This document shows, in pieces, positions 13,477 to 19,712 of a stretch of DNA of 19,712 nucleotides. How positions within the stretch are numbered: the first letter of the stretch is position 1; every line of letters begins with the position of its first letter. The position numbers and the translations under genes were made by a program. Source of the stretch: Theionarchaea archaeon (lineage in GTDB: Archaea > Methanobacteriota_B > Thermococci > Methanofastidiosales > SZ-28-30); NCBI GenBank assembly GCA_018992685.1, contig JACVGT010000023.1:1-19712 (forward strand), given 5' to 3'. The notes beneath the pieces were generated by a model. The model was not told where the DNA came from. It saw only the letters and a program-made list of their open reading frames with translations, and made no database searches.

Positions 13477-14514
13477 TCAAATGACACCTGTGGTTTCAGC
13501 CAGCGCCTTGGCTGCCTTCTTTGTTATCCCCTGTTCTCCAAGGATTGTATATCGTTCCCGAAGGTTGTGACACATGGTCAGAGCTTCCACAACGGTATCT
13601 GCGTCAACTCCCAGTTCTTCACCCGTTGTGGGAGCACCGATATATTTTAGAACATCTCGCACTGACTTCCAGTCTGCGTTGTGCAGATACATCATCATGA
13701 TGGCTCCGGCCCCGCATTGTTCCCCGTGAAGGGCCTTTGAACCCAGAAGATCAAGAGCATGTGAGAACAGGTGCTCTGATCCAGAAGCCGGGCGGGAACT
13801 CCCAGCAATGCTCATGGCAACCCCCGAAGACACCAACCCCTTGAGAACAAGACGAGCTCCTTCATCAGGGGCTTCCTTTACGGTACGGGCGTTCTCAATT
13901 ACCAGTTTCGCACTCATCATGGACAGAGCTGCAGCGTACTCGCTGTAGTACTCGCCTTTGAGACGATGAGCCAGTTCCCAATCTCTCACTGCTGTATAAT
14001 TTGAGATGAGATCGCTGCATCCTGCAATGAGCATTCTGCGGGGTGCCTTTTCTACGATTGCCATGTCAATGACGATACATAAAGGGGCGTGGGCGTGCCT
14101 GGATTTTCCCTTTTCTTCTGCTTCCTTCGACAGCAAGAAGGAGAGTGCCTGACTACTCAGACTGTCGTTGGACGATGAAGTGGGAACACTGATCCAGGGG
14201 ACATCTGCCCAGGAAGCGGCAAGCTTGGAAGCGTCCATGATCTTTCCACCACCTGCTCCGATCACCACGTCGTTGTGGTTTTCCCTTACGTACTGTTCGA
14301 TTTTTTCAACCTCGGAGAGAGTTATTTGTTCAATAGTGAGAACATTTGCCTGAATTTCCCTTTCTATTCGGGATGCGGCAATGTTGTAGGTCAGAGGGCC
14401 AGAGATGATAAGAGGATCATGAAATCCAAACCTGTTGATTATTTCACCCACCTTGGAGAGAATGTTCTTTCCTAGGAGCACTTCCCGGGGGAATTCCATG
14501 AAATGAATATTCAT
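13477..14514 (-). CDS. egsA: sn-Glycerol-1-phosphate dehydrogenase
   Basis: 345 residues, the usual length. It reduces dihydroxyacetone phosphate to sn-glycerol-1-phosphate with NAD(P)H, the first step that fixes archaeal membrane lipid stereochemistry, in the cytoplasm. Visible motifs: the nucleotide-binding GAGGGKIMD (86-94), VPTSSSNDSLSS (110-121), AGCSDLISNYTAVRDWELA with zinc ligand D168, SRPASGSEHLFSHALD with H248 and H252, and LHGEQCGAG with zinc ligand H263. The ATG at 14514 has GGTGATC just upstream, complementary to the 16S 3' end. Two TATA candidates precede it. The next gene (UPF0179) begins at the base after the stop. A strong marker that the window is archaeal. Confidence 0.96.
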   Translation of the reverse strand: MNIHFMEFPREVLLGKNILSKVGEIINRFGFHDPLIISGPLTYNIAASRIEREIQANVLTIEQITLSEVEKIEQYVRENHNDVVIGAGGGKIMDASKLAASWADVPWISVPTSSSNDSLSSQALSFLLSKEAEEKGKSRHAHAPLCIVIDMAIVEKAPRRMLIAGCSDLISNYTAVRDWELAHRLKGEYYSEYAAALSMMSAKLVIENARTVKEAPDEGARLVLKGLVSSGVAMSIAGSSRPASGSEHLFSHALDLLGSKALHGEQCGAGAIMMMYLHNADWKSVRDVLKYIGAPTTGEELGVDADTVVEALTMCHNLRERYTILGEQGITKKAAKALAETTGVI

Positions 14515-14544
14515 GCGATCACCGTAGAATATGAAGACATTTAC

Positions 14545-14552
14545 CTAATAAA
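14545..14552 (-). promoter_or_regulatory. Proximal TATA-like box of egsA
   Basis: On the minus strand TTTATTAG (inside AGGTTTATTAGG) is centred about 35 bases before the ATG. It would give a leader of about 9 bases that cuts close to the GGTGATC ribosome binding site. Confidence 0.35.
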
Positions 14553-14598
14553 CCTTTCTTTTGCCAGATGGTGCAATGTACAAGGGCTTTCTATTTTC

Positions 14599-14608
14599 TT
14601 TTATATAG
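14599..14608. promoter_or_regulatory. Strong TATA-like element between egsA and the EamA gene
   Basis: TTTTATATAG (plus) or CTATATAAAA (minus). On the minus strand it would give egsA a leader of about 64 bases. On the plus strand it points into DNA antisense to the EamA gene. The minus-strand use is more economical; orientation is not settled by sequence. Confidence 0.35.
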
Positions 14609-14666
14609 AGATATGATTTTCGGTAATAAATACGTGCAGTAGTGCCATAGATGTATCGTGAAAATC

Positions 14667-15512
14667 CTAAAAAAGAGCCAGAATGACGATACCCAGAAGT
14701 GTCAGAGCTGCAGCACCATAGTGATGGACGTGCAGCATTTCAGCCATGATAAGTCTGGCCAGCACTAGAGTGACGAAAGGGTAGAGGTTTGAAAAAGCGG
14801 TAACGATAGAGACGTACCCGTAGCTCATTGCACTGTAGAAGAGAAGACTTCCAAGACAGAAGAAGATAACACTGATCTCAGCATCACGGTCGAATTCGAT
14901 GGAATGAACCCTGCCGCCTTTCATCCACCAGTACGGAATCCATAGAGAGGGACCCAAGATTGCATAAATCCCTGCATATGTCAAGGGTCCCACCAGGGTG
15001 ATGGACACTTTGGTCATAAGGGAGCTCAACCCCCACATGACAACACAGAGAGTTGCCATAAGCAGCCAGGGGTGACTTCCCATTTCCTGCCCTGTGGGTT
15101 CATAGGACAAGAGGGACACACCTGCAATGACCAGAATCACGGCAAGTATCTGCAAGAAGGTCAGTGGTTCATGAAGAAAATAGACAGCCAGGATAACGGT
15201 GACAAATGGGTAGGAGGCAGTAACAACACCCACTATGGAGATTTTCTGCCGTTCTACAGCCTCGAAGAAGAAGATGTATCCCAGGGAAGAGAGAATGGCT
15301 GCAGCACTACAGTACAGCACTTCCCGAAAGTGCACCAGCGTCCTCGCAGCAAACAGCACCCAGGCTCCTCCGTAGACGGCCATCATGGTGATGGAGAGCA
15401 GGAGCAACATTCCTCCTGAACCCAACCGGGATGTCCCTTTCTTCGTAAAGACCTGACCCGCACCATACAGGACTATGGTGAGGGTGACGAGTGGAACCCA
15501 CATGAGTGACAT
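14667..15512 (-). CDS. EamA (DMT) family transporter
   Basis: 281 residues with about ten hydrophobic segments arranged as two EamA repeats. The first half contains YGAGQVFTKKG and ends near FLHEPLTFLQILAVILVIAGVSLL; the second has the matching MWGLSSLMTKVS and ends with LARLIMAEMLHVHHYGAAALTLLGIVIL. The family exports or imports small metabolites across the cytoplasmic membrane; the substrate cannot be inferred. The start lies about 26 bases after a TATA box, so its mRNA is probably leaderless. It faces the Hsp20 gene divergently and appears to be a single-gene unit; 152 bases separate it from egsA. Confidence 0.9.
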   Translation of the reverse strand: MSLMWVPLVTLTIVLYGAGQVFTKKGTSRLGSGGMLLLLSITMMAVYGGAWVLFAARTLVHFREVLYCSAAAILSSLGYIFFFEAVERQKISIVGVVTASYPFVTVILAVYFLHEPLTFLQILAVILVIAGVSLLSYEPTGQEMGSHPWLLMATLCVVMWGLSSLMTKVSITLVGPLTYAGIYAILGPSLWIPYWWMKGGRVHSIEFDRDAEISVIFFCLGSLLFYSAMSYGYVSIVTAFSNLYPFVTLVLARLIMAEMLHVHHYGAAALTLLGIVILALF

Positions 15513-15532
15513 TGGAACAGCTACCAGACTAT

Positions 15533-15546
15533 CTTAAAAAAGGTTG
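15533..15546 (-). promoter_or_regulatory. TATA box of the EamA transporter gene
   Basis: On the minus strand CCTTTTTTAAG is centred about 26 bases before the ATG at 15512, consistent with a leaderless transcript. Confidence 0.45.
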
Positions 15547-15596
15547 ATATTCATGTGAAGAAAATCATCAAAGGAATTCATTCATGAAAGGATAAT

Positions 15597-15606
15597 GTAT
15601 TTAAAT
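15597..15606 (+). promoter_or_regulatory. TATA box of the Hsp20 cluster
   Basis: GTATTTAAAT is the best TATA match in the window, preceded by a BRE-like purine stretch (GAAAGG at 15586-15591). Transcription would start near 15628, just before the GAGGTG ribosome binding site. This excludes the ATG at 15595 as the start of the Hsp20 gene. A palindrome TTCATGAA at 15581-15588 lies just upstream and could be an operator. Confidence 0.6.
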
Positions 15607-15639
15607 TTCGGGGGGCTATGTCGAGCAAGAGGTGTTACT

Positions 15640-16092
15640 ATGGCAAGAGATTTTTTTGAAGAGATGAGAAAACTAAGAGAAGAGATGGATCGGTTATTCG
15701 GTGAGTTCAATGAGAGGATCTATTCTGGAGAACGATTGCTCCCTGTCCCGGGAGAGAGACTGCCTGCAATGAGGACTGCAATTGCAGACATACAGGAAAC
15801 AGATGAGGCCGTCATTGCCACTGTGGAACTCCCCGGGATGAAAAAGGAAGACATTTCATTGAATCTGACGGAAACCAGCCTGGAGGTCAAGGCTGAAATG
15901 AAGGAAGAATCAAGAGAAGAAAAAGAAGGATTCAAGTCCTACAGAAAGAGATATTCAGGATTCTACAGACGTATACCCCTTCCTGCAGTCATTGAGCCTG
16001 AAAAGGTCAAAGCCAGCTACAGGAATGGAGTTCTTGAAGTGAAGATGCCAAAAGCAGAGAAAGAGAAGAAGAAGCAGATCTCCATAGAGTAG
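15640..16092 (+). CDS. Hsp20 / small heat shock protein
   Basis: 150 residues, typical size. An N-terminal helical arm (MARDFFEEMRKLREEMDRLF) is followed by the alpha-crystallin domain (about 45-140), with VIATVELPGMKKEDISL, a YRRIPLPAVIEPEKVKASY stretch and the family hallmark NGVLEVKMPK. The C-terminal ISI matches the I-x-I anchor used in oligomer assembly. It acts as an ATP-independent holdase in the cytoplasm. The ATG at 15640 was chosen because GAGGTG precedes it and the TATA box occupies the longer frame. The PPC gene starts 37 bases on, across a T-rich tract (16095-16114) that could act as a partial terminator. Confidence 0.93.
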   Translation: MARDFFEEMRKLREEMDRLFGEFNERIYSGERLLPVPGERLPAMRTAIADIQETDEAVIATVELPGMKKEDISLNLTETSLEVKAEMKEESREEKEGFKSYRKRYSGFYRRIPLPAVIEPEKVKASYRNGVLEVKMPKAEKEKKKQISIE

Positions 16093-16094
16093 AT

Positions 16095-16115
16095 TTGTTT
16101 TCTTCTTTCTTTTTA
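16095..16115 (+). terminator. T-rich tract after the Hsp20 gene
   Basis: A pyrimidine tract with TTTT, TTCTTTC and TTTTT runs follows the Hsp20 stop. Archaeal RNA polymerase terminates at such U-runs without a hairpin, so part of the transcripts may stop here before the PPC gene. Confidence 0.35.
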
Positions 16116-16129
16116 CGAAGGTGAATGCA

Positions 16130-16540
16130 ATGCAGTATACAAAAAAGGAACACGTGATCGTAGTGCGCCTCTTTAAAGGAGAAGAGCTCATTGAGTCTGT
16201 AAAGAGCGTGTGCATCAAGGAGAAGATTTCATCTGGCAGGGTACAGGCCATTGGTGCTGTCCAGAGGGCCATTCTCGGGTATTTTGATACAGAAGAGAAG
16301 CAATACCTCAAATTTGAGTGCAAGGGAGAAGTAGTGTCATGCATGGGCAATATTGCAGAAAGAGATGGAGAGCTCGTGGTACACGCGCATGCTGTCATAA
16401 GTGAAAAGGATGGCACCTGCAAGGGTGGTCATGTGTTCAGTGCTGAGGCTTCTGCAACTCTGGAGATTTTCATCGAGTCTGTTCCCGGGCTTGCCAGAAC
16501 ACTCGACAAAGAGACAGGACTTTTCCTCCTGAACCTATGA
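16130..16540 (+). CDS. PPC/DUF296 domain protein
   Basis: 136 residues, the full length of a single PPC (plants and prokaryotes conserved) domain. The domain signature is visible: VVRLFKGEELIESV near the N-terminus, GRVQAIGAVQRAILGYFD, then VHAHAVISEKDGTCKGGHVF, where the histidines of HAH and GGH form the usual metal site. Prokaryotic members are trimeric; some are thought to bind DNA, and their role is unsettled. The start at ATG 16130 has AAGGTGA upstream; the in-frame GTG at 16121 is part of that site. Its TGA overlaps the ATG of the radical SAM gene (ATGA), so the two are coupled. Confidence 0.9.
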   Translation: MQYTKKEHVIVVRLFKGEELIESVKSVCIKEKISSGRVQAIGAVQRAILGYFDTEEKQYLKFECKGEVVSCMGNIAERDGELVVHAHAVISEKDGTCKGGHVFSAEASATLEIFIESVPGLARTLDKETGLFLLNL

Positions 16541-17466
16541 AAGAATTGGAATCCTGTCAGTTATGTGAGTGGCGGTGTAAGGTCAACAGGGTATCTGGTG
16601 AGACTGGAGTCTGCGGGGTTGGGATACCTAGAGTAGCATGTTCCATGTTGCATCCAGCACCTCCCGCAAGTTTCGATGCGTTCATGGAAGGGTGCAACTT
16701 TACCTGTTTGGGCTGCCAGAACTATGCCATTTCCATGTTGCAGGAACGAGGAGAATATATTCCCCCTGTGGAGTGGGCAGAACTGGGAACAGCTGCCTTG
16801 CATTCTGCACAGGGACGGCGGATTGGGGCTGATAGACTGTTTTTCACTGGCGGGGAGCCCACCTGTTCATTGCCCTGGGTGGAGGCTGCAGCCGAATCTG
16901 TGAATACAAAGGTGAACTTTGACACCAATGGATTCATGACCGAGCAGTCACTGGAGAGGATACTTTCATTCTCAGATTCTATCACTTTCGATATCAAGGC
17001 CTTTACTCCTGAGGTGCATCAAGCGTTGACTGGTGCACCGGTGGCTCCCGTTCTGAGAAATGCGAAATACCTCGTTGAGCGTGCCCTTGAGAAGGTGTAT
17101 GAGTTCAGGGTTTTGGTGATGCCCGGATTGATGGCAGAAGCCATCGATGTTGCCCGATTCCTGGCAGACCTCTCTGAAGATTCCCCTTTGCTGTTCCTGG
17201 CATTCAGGCCCAATTTTATGCTTGACAAAGCACGTGGAAGTACTACAGAAGAAATGGAGTCAGTGGTAGAAGCTGCACGGAACTGTGGACTTCGTGAGGT
17301 AACCTGGGCAGGATCGCCAGATATTCCTGGTGAAAAAGAAGGTATTGTCCATTTCATGGAACTGGCATCACGAGCAGGCTGCCACAAAACAAGGAAAGGT
17401 CAACCCCGGGTTTGCACCTGCAGGGACTGCACAGCGAAATCCTACGTTCCCCAGAGGAAAACCTAG
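16537..17466 (+). CDS. Radical SAM protein, pyruvate formate-lyase activating enzyme-like
   Basis: 309 residues. An N-terminal cysteine set (C7, C10, C14, C26: CQLCEWRCKVN, GVCGVG) precedes the radical SAM cluster motif C53-x3-C57-x2-C60 in GCNFTCLGCQNY. FFTGGEPT supplies the SAM-binding GGE, and NFDTNGF and FDIKAF fit the rest of the barrel. A cysteine-rich tail (CTCRDC) suggests an extra metal site. Members of this PflA-like group carry a 4Fe-4S cluster and make a 5'-deoxyadenosyl radical; the target here is unknown, and no glycyl-radical enzyme is in the window. It overlaps the PPC gene by 4 bases. Its TAG overlaps the TAG of the opposite-strand phosphoesterase gene in one CTAG. Confidence 0.9.
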   Translation: MKELESCQLCEWRCKVNRVSGETGVCGVGIPRVACSMLHPAPPASFDAFMEGCNFTCLGCQNYAISMLQERGEYIPPVEWAELGTAALHSAQGRRIGADRLFFTGGEPTCSLPWVEAAAESVNTKVNFDTNGFMTEQSLERILSFSDSITFDIKAFTPEVHQALTGAPVAPVLRNAKYLVERALEKVYEFRVLVMPGLMAEAIDVARFLADLSEDSPLLFLAFRPNFMLDKARGSTTEEMESVVEAARNCGLREVTWAGSPDIPGEKEGIVHFMELASRAGCHKTRKGQPRVCTCRDCTAKSYVPQRKT

Positions 17467-18197
17467 ACCAATCTTCCGAATTCCACCATATCCCCTTCTA
17501 CAACGGCATAGTTTCCATACTTCAGCGCCCCTGGATTCACAGCAAGGGTGGTCTTAATCCATTCCGAGTTTTGGGCATTGTGAGCATGACCACAGATCAC
17601 ATACTCTGGACGGAGAAGATCCACCAGGTAATTCACAACATCAGATCCTTTTTCCTGACCATCTTCACAGCTGAGAGAAGATATTGGAGGAGAATGGGTA
17701 ACAAGAATGCTGATTTCCTTGCCAGAAAATGGTTTCATGGCTTCTATGACCGTTTCCTTTGGATACTGGAGTACAAATGTCATTTCTTCTTGTGCCTCTG
17801 TGAGTTCTCCCCCAAAGCCAGCAATGCAAATGGGAGTTTTCACCAGTATCTGGTGCACGAGTCTGGGTTGAGGACATGCCTGGAGAAACCGACTCTCAGG
17901 TGCATCCATGTTGCCGGGTACAACAAAGTATGGTATCTTGATCCCATCCAGGAATGAAAAAAAAGCATGATAAAACTGAAGATCTTCTTTTTCTTCTCTT
18001 TTTATGCTGTCTGTTATCTCGGGTGTTCTACCCTCGTCTCGCGCCTGTAGCCACTCATCGCCGCGGTTGTGGCCTTTAACAATATCCCCTGAAAACGTGA
18101 TGATATCAGGTGAAATCAAGCTGATCTTGGCCTTCAGCAAGTCCAGAACATGGGTGGCACCATGAAAGTCGGACAAGGTAAGTATTCTCACAGTCAC
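17463..18197 (-). CDS. Calcineurin-like metallophosphoesterase
   Basis: 244 residues. The five motifs of the metallophosphoesterase fold appear in order: LSDFHG (D10, H12), FSGDIV (D38), VPGNMD, VTHSPP and CGHAHN. GNMD has Met where GNHD is commonest, but GNMD also occurs in small archaeal and bacterial members. It is a two-metal cytoplasmic phosphodiesterase or phosphatase; the substrate is unknown. The start chosen is GTG 18197, which overlaps the TGA of the creatininase gene (GTGA) and has AAGGAGAG 6 bases upstream. A GTG at 18215 would add 6 residues but lies on that ribosome binding site. It is co-transcribed with the upstream creatininase-family gene. Confidence 0.88.
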   Translation of the reverse strand: MTVRILTLSDFHGATHVLDLLKAKISLISPDIITFSGDIVKGHNRGDEWLQARDEGRTPEITDSIKREEKEDLQFYHAFFSFLDGIKIPYFVVPGNMDAPESRFLQACPQPRLVHQILVKTPICIAGFGGELTEAQEEMTFVLQYPKETVIEAMKPFSGKEISILVTHSPPISSLSCEDGQEKGSDVVNYLVDLLRPEYVICGHAHNAQNSEWIKTTLAVNPGALKYGNYAVVEGDMVEFGRLV

Positions 18198-18913
18198 TTC
18201 ACTCTCTCCTTGCACAGCAGATCTTTCAAGGGAGTTTCTTTCATGTAGGCTATGGTCTGCTTGAGTTGATTGACAGCATCTTTGTACAGCACTTCTCCTT
18301 TCCCTTTGGTAGCTCTGGTGGGCCTCCCCACTGTTCCGTCATCAGAGAAATCGATCGTATCATACCATATAATCGTCCCGTAAAGAGGAGGTGACCATCC
18401 AGAGGTATTGTCTTTCGCCCTCTCCATGTGTACCAAATGCTCGTAAAGGAACAGATTCAATGATGTTTCGCCTGAACCGGCATGCGCATCTTCTTCCTTG
18501 CAGGCTTTCCACCACTCATGGAGCGCCACAAAAACTCCCTGTTCTCTCATTTTCATCCCTGCCTGAAGCAAGGGAAACGTGTTGCCTCCATGGCCATTAA
18601 CGATAAGTATTTTCCTTATTCCGTGGTACTGCAGAGACTGGCAGATTCCCAGAACATACTCCTGGAGTACGTGGGGAGAAACCCAGAGGGTTCCCGGGAA
18701 TTGTCTGTGATGTTCTGAATGTCCCACAGGAATGGTGGGAGTGATGATAGCTTCTTCTCTTACCCCTGCAGCAAGCCGTTCTGCAATTAAGTGATCTGTT
18801 CCCAGTGGGTTCTGGGGTCCATGCTGTTCTGTAGACCCGACAGGAATGACAGCCACAGTGTCTTCTGTTATTATATTTTTTAGGTCGAACCAGGATACTT
18901 CTCTCAACATCAT
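18194..18913 (-). CDS. Creatininase-family amidohydrolase
   Basis: 239 residues, normal for the family. Metal-binding motifs: PVGSTEQHGPQNPLGTDH (E29, H31, D40), VGHSEHHRQFPGT and NGHGGN (about 106-111). Creatininases proper have NGHYEN, where the Glu is a ligand; NGHGGN is typical of other branches, such as the archaeal riboflavin/F420 pathway deformylase ArfB and MftE-type peptidases. I therefore think ArfB-like or another amidohydrolase function is more likely than creatinine hydrolysis, but cannot prove it. The ATG at 18913 (or 18910 next to it) has GGTGATT just upstream and a TATA box further up; longer versions from 18982 would include that TATA box. First gene of a two-gene operon with the metallophosphoesterase. 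Confidence 0.87.
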   Translation of the reverse strand: MMLREVSWFDLKNIITEDTVAVIPVGSTEQHGPQNPLGTDHLIAERLAAGVREEAIITPTIPVGHSEHHRQFPGTLWVSPHVLQEYVLGICQSLQYHGIRKILIVNGHGGNTFPLLQAGMKMREQGVFVALHEWWKACKEEDAHAGSGETSLNLFLYEHLVHMERAKDNTSGWSPPLYGTIIWYDTIDFSDDGTVGRPTRATKGKGEVLYKDAVNQLKQTIAYMKETPLKDLLCKERVK

Positions 18914-18942
18914 GAAATCACCATGATGACTCCTCTCTGAGC

Positions 18943-18951
18943 ATATAAAAA
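18943..18951 (-). promoter_or_regulatory. TATA box of the creatininase-phosphoesterase operon
   Basis: On the minus strand TTTTTATAT (within CCTTTTTATATGC) would place the start site near 18921, a few bases before the GGTGATT and the ATG pair at 18913/18910. Confidence 0.55.
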
Positions 18952-19256
18952 GGTTCAGATGGTTGGATATGGTCGACACCACCTCAAGGACTTTGGATAG
19001 AGTATACCCTAGAACCTTCCTTCTCGGTGAGGAGAAAAGGCTCCCACCCGGAAAAGGGCGTTCCAGCCGTGTCCTGCGACAACCGTAATTCGAGGGCGTA
19101 ATGAACCCTTTCTTTCAACAAAGAACAAATGGAATAATAATGGCTCCTAGAATTGTGAGAACGTTATGATACTTCCCTACTAATCAAAATTAGTGTTAAA
19201 TTCCCTATTACGATCGTGAGAGTATTTTCTGAGTCTGCAATGAGAATGCCTCGTAC
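18952..19256. other. Intergenic stretch, about 300 bases
   Basis: No gene or RNA recognised. Bases 19021-19036 can form a small hairpin (TTCTC and GAGAA around GGTGAG). A better one is ACTAAT-CAAA-ATTAGT at 19179-19194, 63 bases downstream of the minus-strand gene stop. The rest shows nothing I can interpret. Confidence 0.4.
19179..19194 (-). terminator. Inverted repeat downstream of the molybdopterin-domain gene
   Basis: ACTAAT and ATTAGT form a perfect 6-bp AT-rich stem with a 4-base loop. It lies 63 bases after the stop at 19257 on the minus strand. It could be a processing or terminator element, but the stem is weak. Confidence 0.25.
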
Positions 19257-19712
19257 TTATTCGATTTTGATTCCCTTCAAGTTCATTATTCCAAGCTCTG
19301 GGATGCAGAATCCAAAATCATAAATCAGAGTGAGGTTCATGTCCCTTATCTCCTGCAGAGAGTACGTATGACGCCCTTCTCCCGTAACAAAGATTATGGT
19401 GGTAGCATTCTCTTTACTGATAGCCTTGTCCAGCACGAATACCAGGGGAACCTCACGATACGTGTTGGACAGGACGTCTTCCAATCCATAGTACAAGTTC
19501 AGGTCCCGGGGCGAAAAGGTCAGCAGGTTGAACACGTCCCCATATACAGAAAAGGAAGTCTCCTTATCCACGAATTCTACAATTCTCAGATACTTGAGCC
19601 AGTTGCATTTGCACCCATAGGTAGGGTCGACAATGATCTTCAAGGGACCCCCGTCTTCCTCGCCAATGGGATTCCCTTCTTTCCTGTATGCCAGAATCAC
19701 ATCTACGCTGTA
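19257..19712 (-). CDS. Molybdopterin oxidoreductase-like protein, C-terminal part (5' end outside window)
   Basis: The frame is open to the window edge, so the start is missing; 151 residues are visible. The segment GGPLKIIVDPTYGCKCNWLK followed by YLRIVEF resembles the end of a sulfite-oxidase/YedY-type molybdopterin-binding domain, where GGPxRLVVP, YGxK, W and IEF recur. The next part starts again like such a domain (FSVYGDVFNLLTFSPRDL), has NATTIIFVTGEG and YSLQEIRDMN, and ends with PELGIMNLKGIKIE, a weak copy of the same ending. So the protein seems to carry two tandem domains of this fold. The second is short and shows no cysteine at the expected cofactor place near its start, so it may not bind the cofactor. 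Localisation and substrate cannot be told without the N-terminus. Confidence 0.5.
   Translation of the reverse strand, partial: YSVDVILAYRKEGNPIGEEDGGPLKIIVDPTYGCKCNWLKYLRIVEFVDKETSFSVYGDVFNLLTFSPRDLNLYYGLEDVLSNTYREVPLVFVLDKAISKENATTIIFVTGEGRHTYSLQEIRDMNLTLIYDFGFCIPELGIMNLKGIKIE

Noticed and set aside
16537-17466. AmmeMemoRadiSam-type system
   Set aside because: The radical SAM protein is of the PflA-like kind, but no AMMECR1 or Memo-like gene is adjacent; neighbours are PPC and Hsp20.

Overview
The window is a piece of an archaeal chromosome, most likely euryarchaeal (Methanomicrobia/Methanosarcinia-like or a related uncultured lineage; the lineage is my inference). The evidence for Archaea is a complete sn-glycerol-1-phosphate dehydrogenase (archaeal lipid stereochemistry), an adjacent UPF0179 protein, and many TATA-like boxes placed about 25 bases before start codons. 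Several of these fit leaderless transcripts; others pair with GGAGG/GGTGAT ribosome binding sites. I see no rRNA, tRNA, insertion sequence, integrase or CRISPR array.

Layout. Bases 1-3460 are an envelope or membrane region: the last codons of a membrane protein, a secreted and C-terminally anchored seven-bladed beta-propeller, a two-TM membrane protein, a 51-residue small membrane protein, and a second copy of the two-TM protein. The fragment at base 1, the gene at 1716 and the gene at 2750 form one paralogous family. The fragment and the 2750 gene also share sequence beyond their stop codons. Bases 3792-7989 are a tight three-gene operon (two-cysteine Asp/Glu-racemase or maleate-isomerase-like protein, HyuA, HyuB), followed under its own promoter by an arginase-fold protein with altered active-site residues.

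Bases 9138-9824 (minus) encode a protein I do not recognise, built around twelve exact copies of the heptapeptide DASGLVR in three blocks. This is the most unusual object in the window. It is followed by a secreted or membrane zinc peptidase of the Peptidase_MA type (minus), divergent from a B-box-like zinc-finger membrane protein and an overlapping DUF2085 membrane protein (plus).

Bases 13060-15512 hold egsA with UPF0179 (a minus-strand pair) and an EamA-type transporter. Bases 15640-17466 form a plus-strand cluster: Hsp20, a PPC/DUF296 protein, and a PFL-activase-like radical SAM protein. It converges, with stop codons sharing one CTAG, on a minus-strand pair: a creatininase-family amidohydrolase and a metallophosphoesterase. 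The window ends inside a minus-strand gene resembling tandem sulfite-oxidase-type molybdopterin domains.

How the genes work together is clear only locally. HyuA/HyuB with the racemase-like protein should act on a cyclic imide or amide or a related carboxylate. EgsA supplies the glycerol phosphate backbone of the membrane lipids. The remaining clusters are inferred from spacing and overlap.
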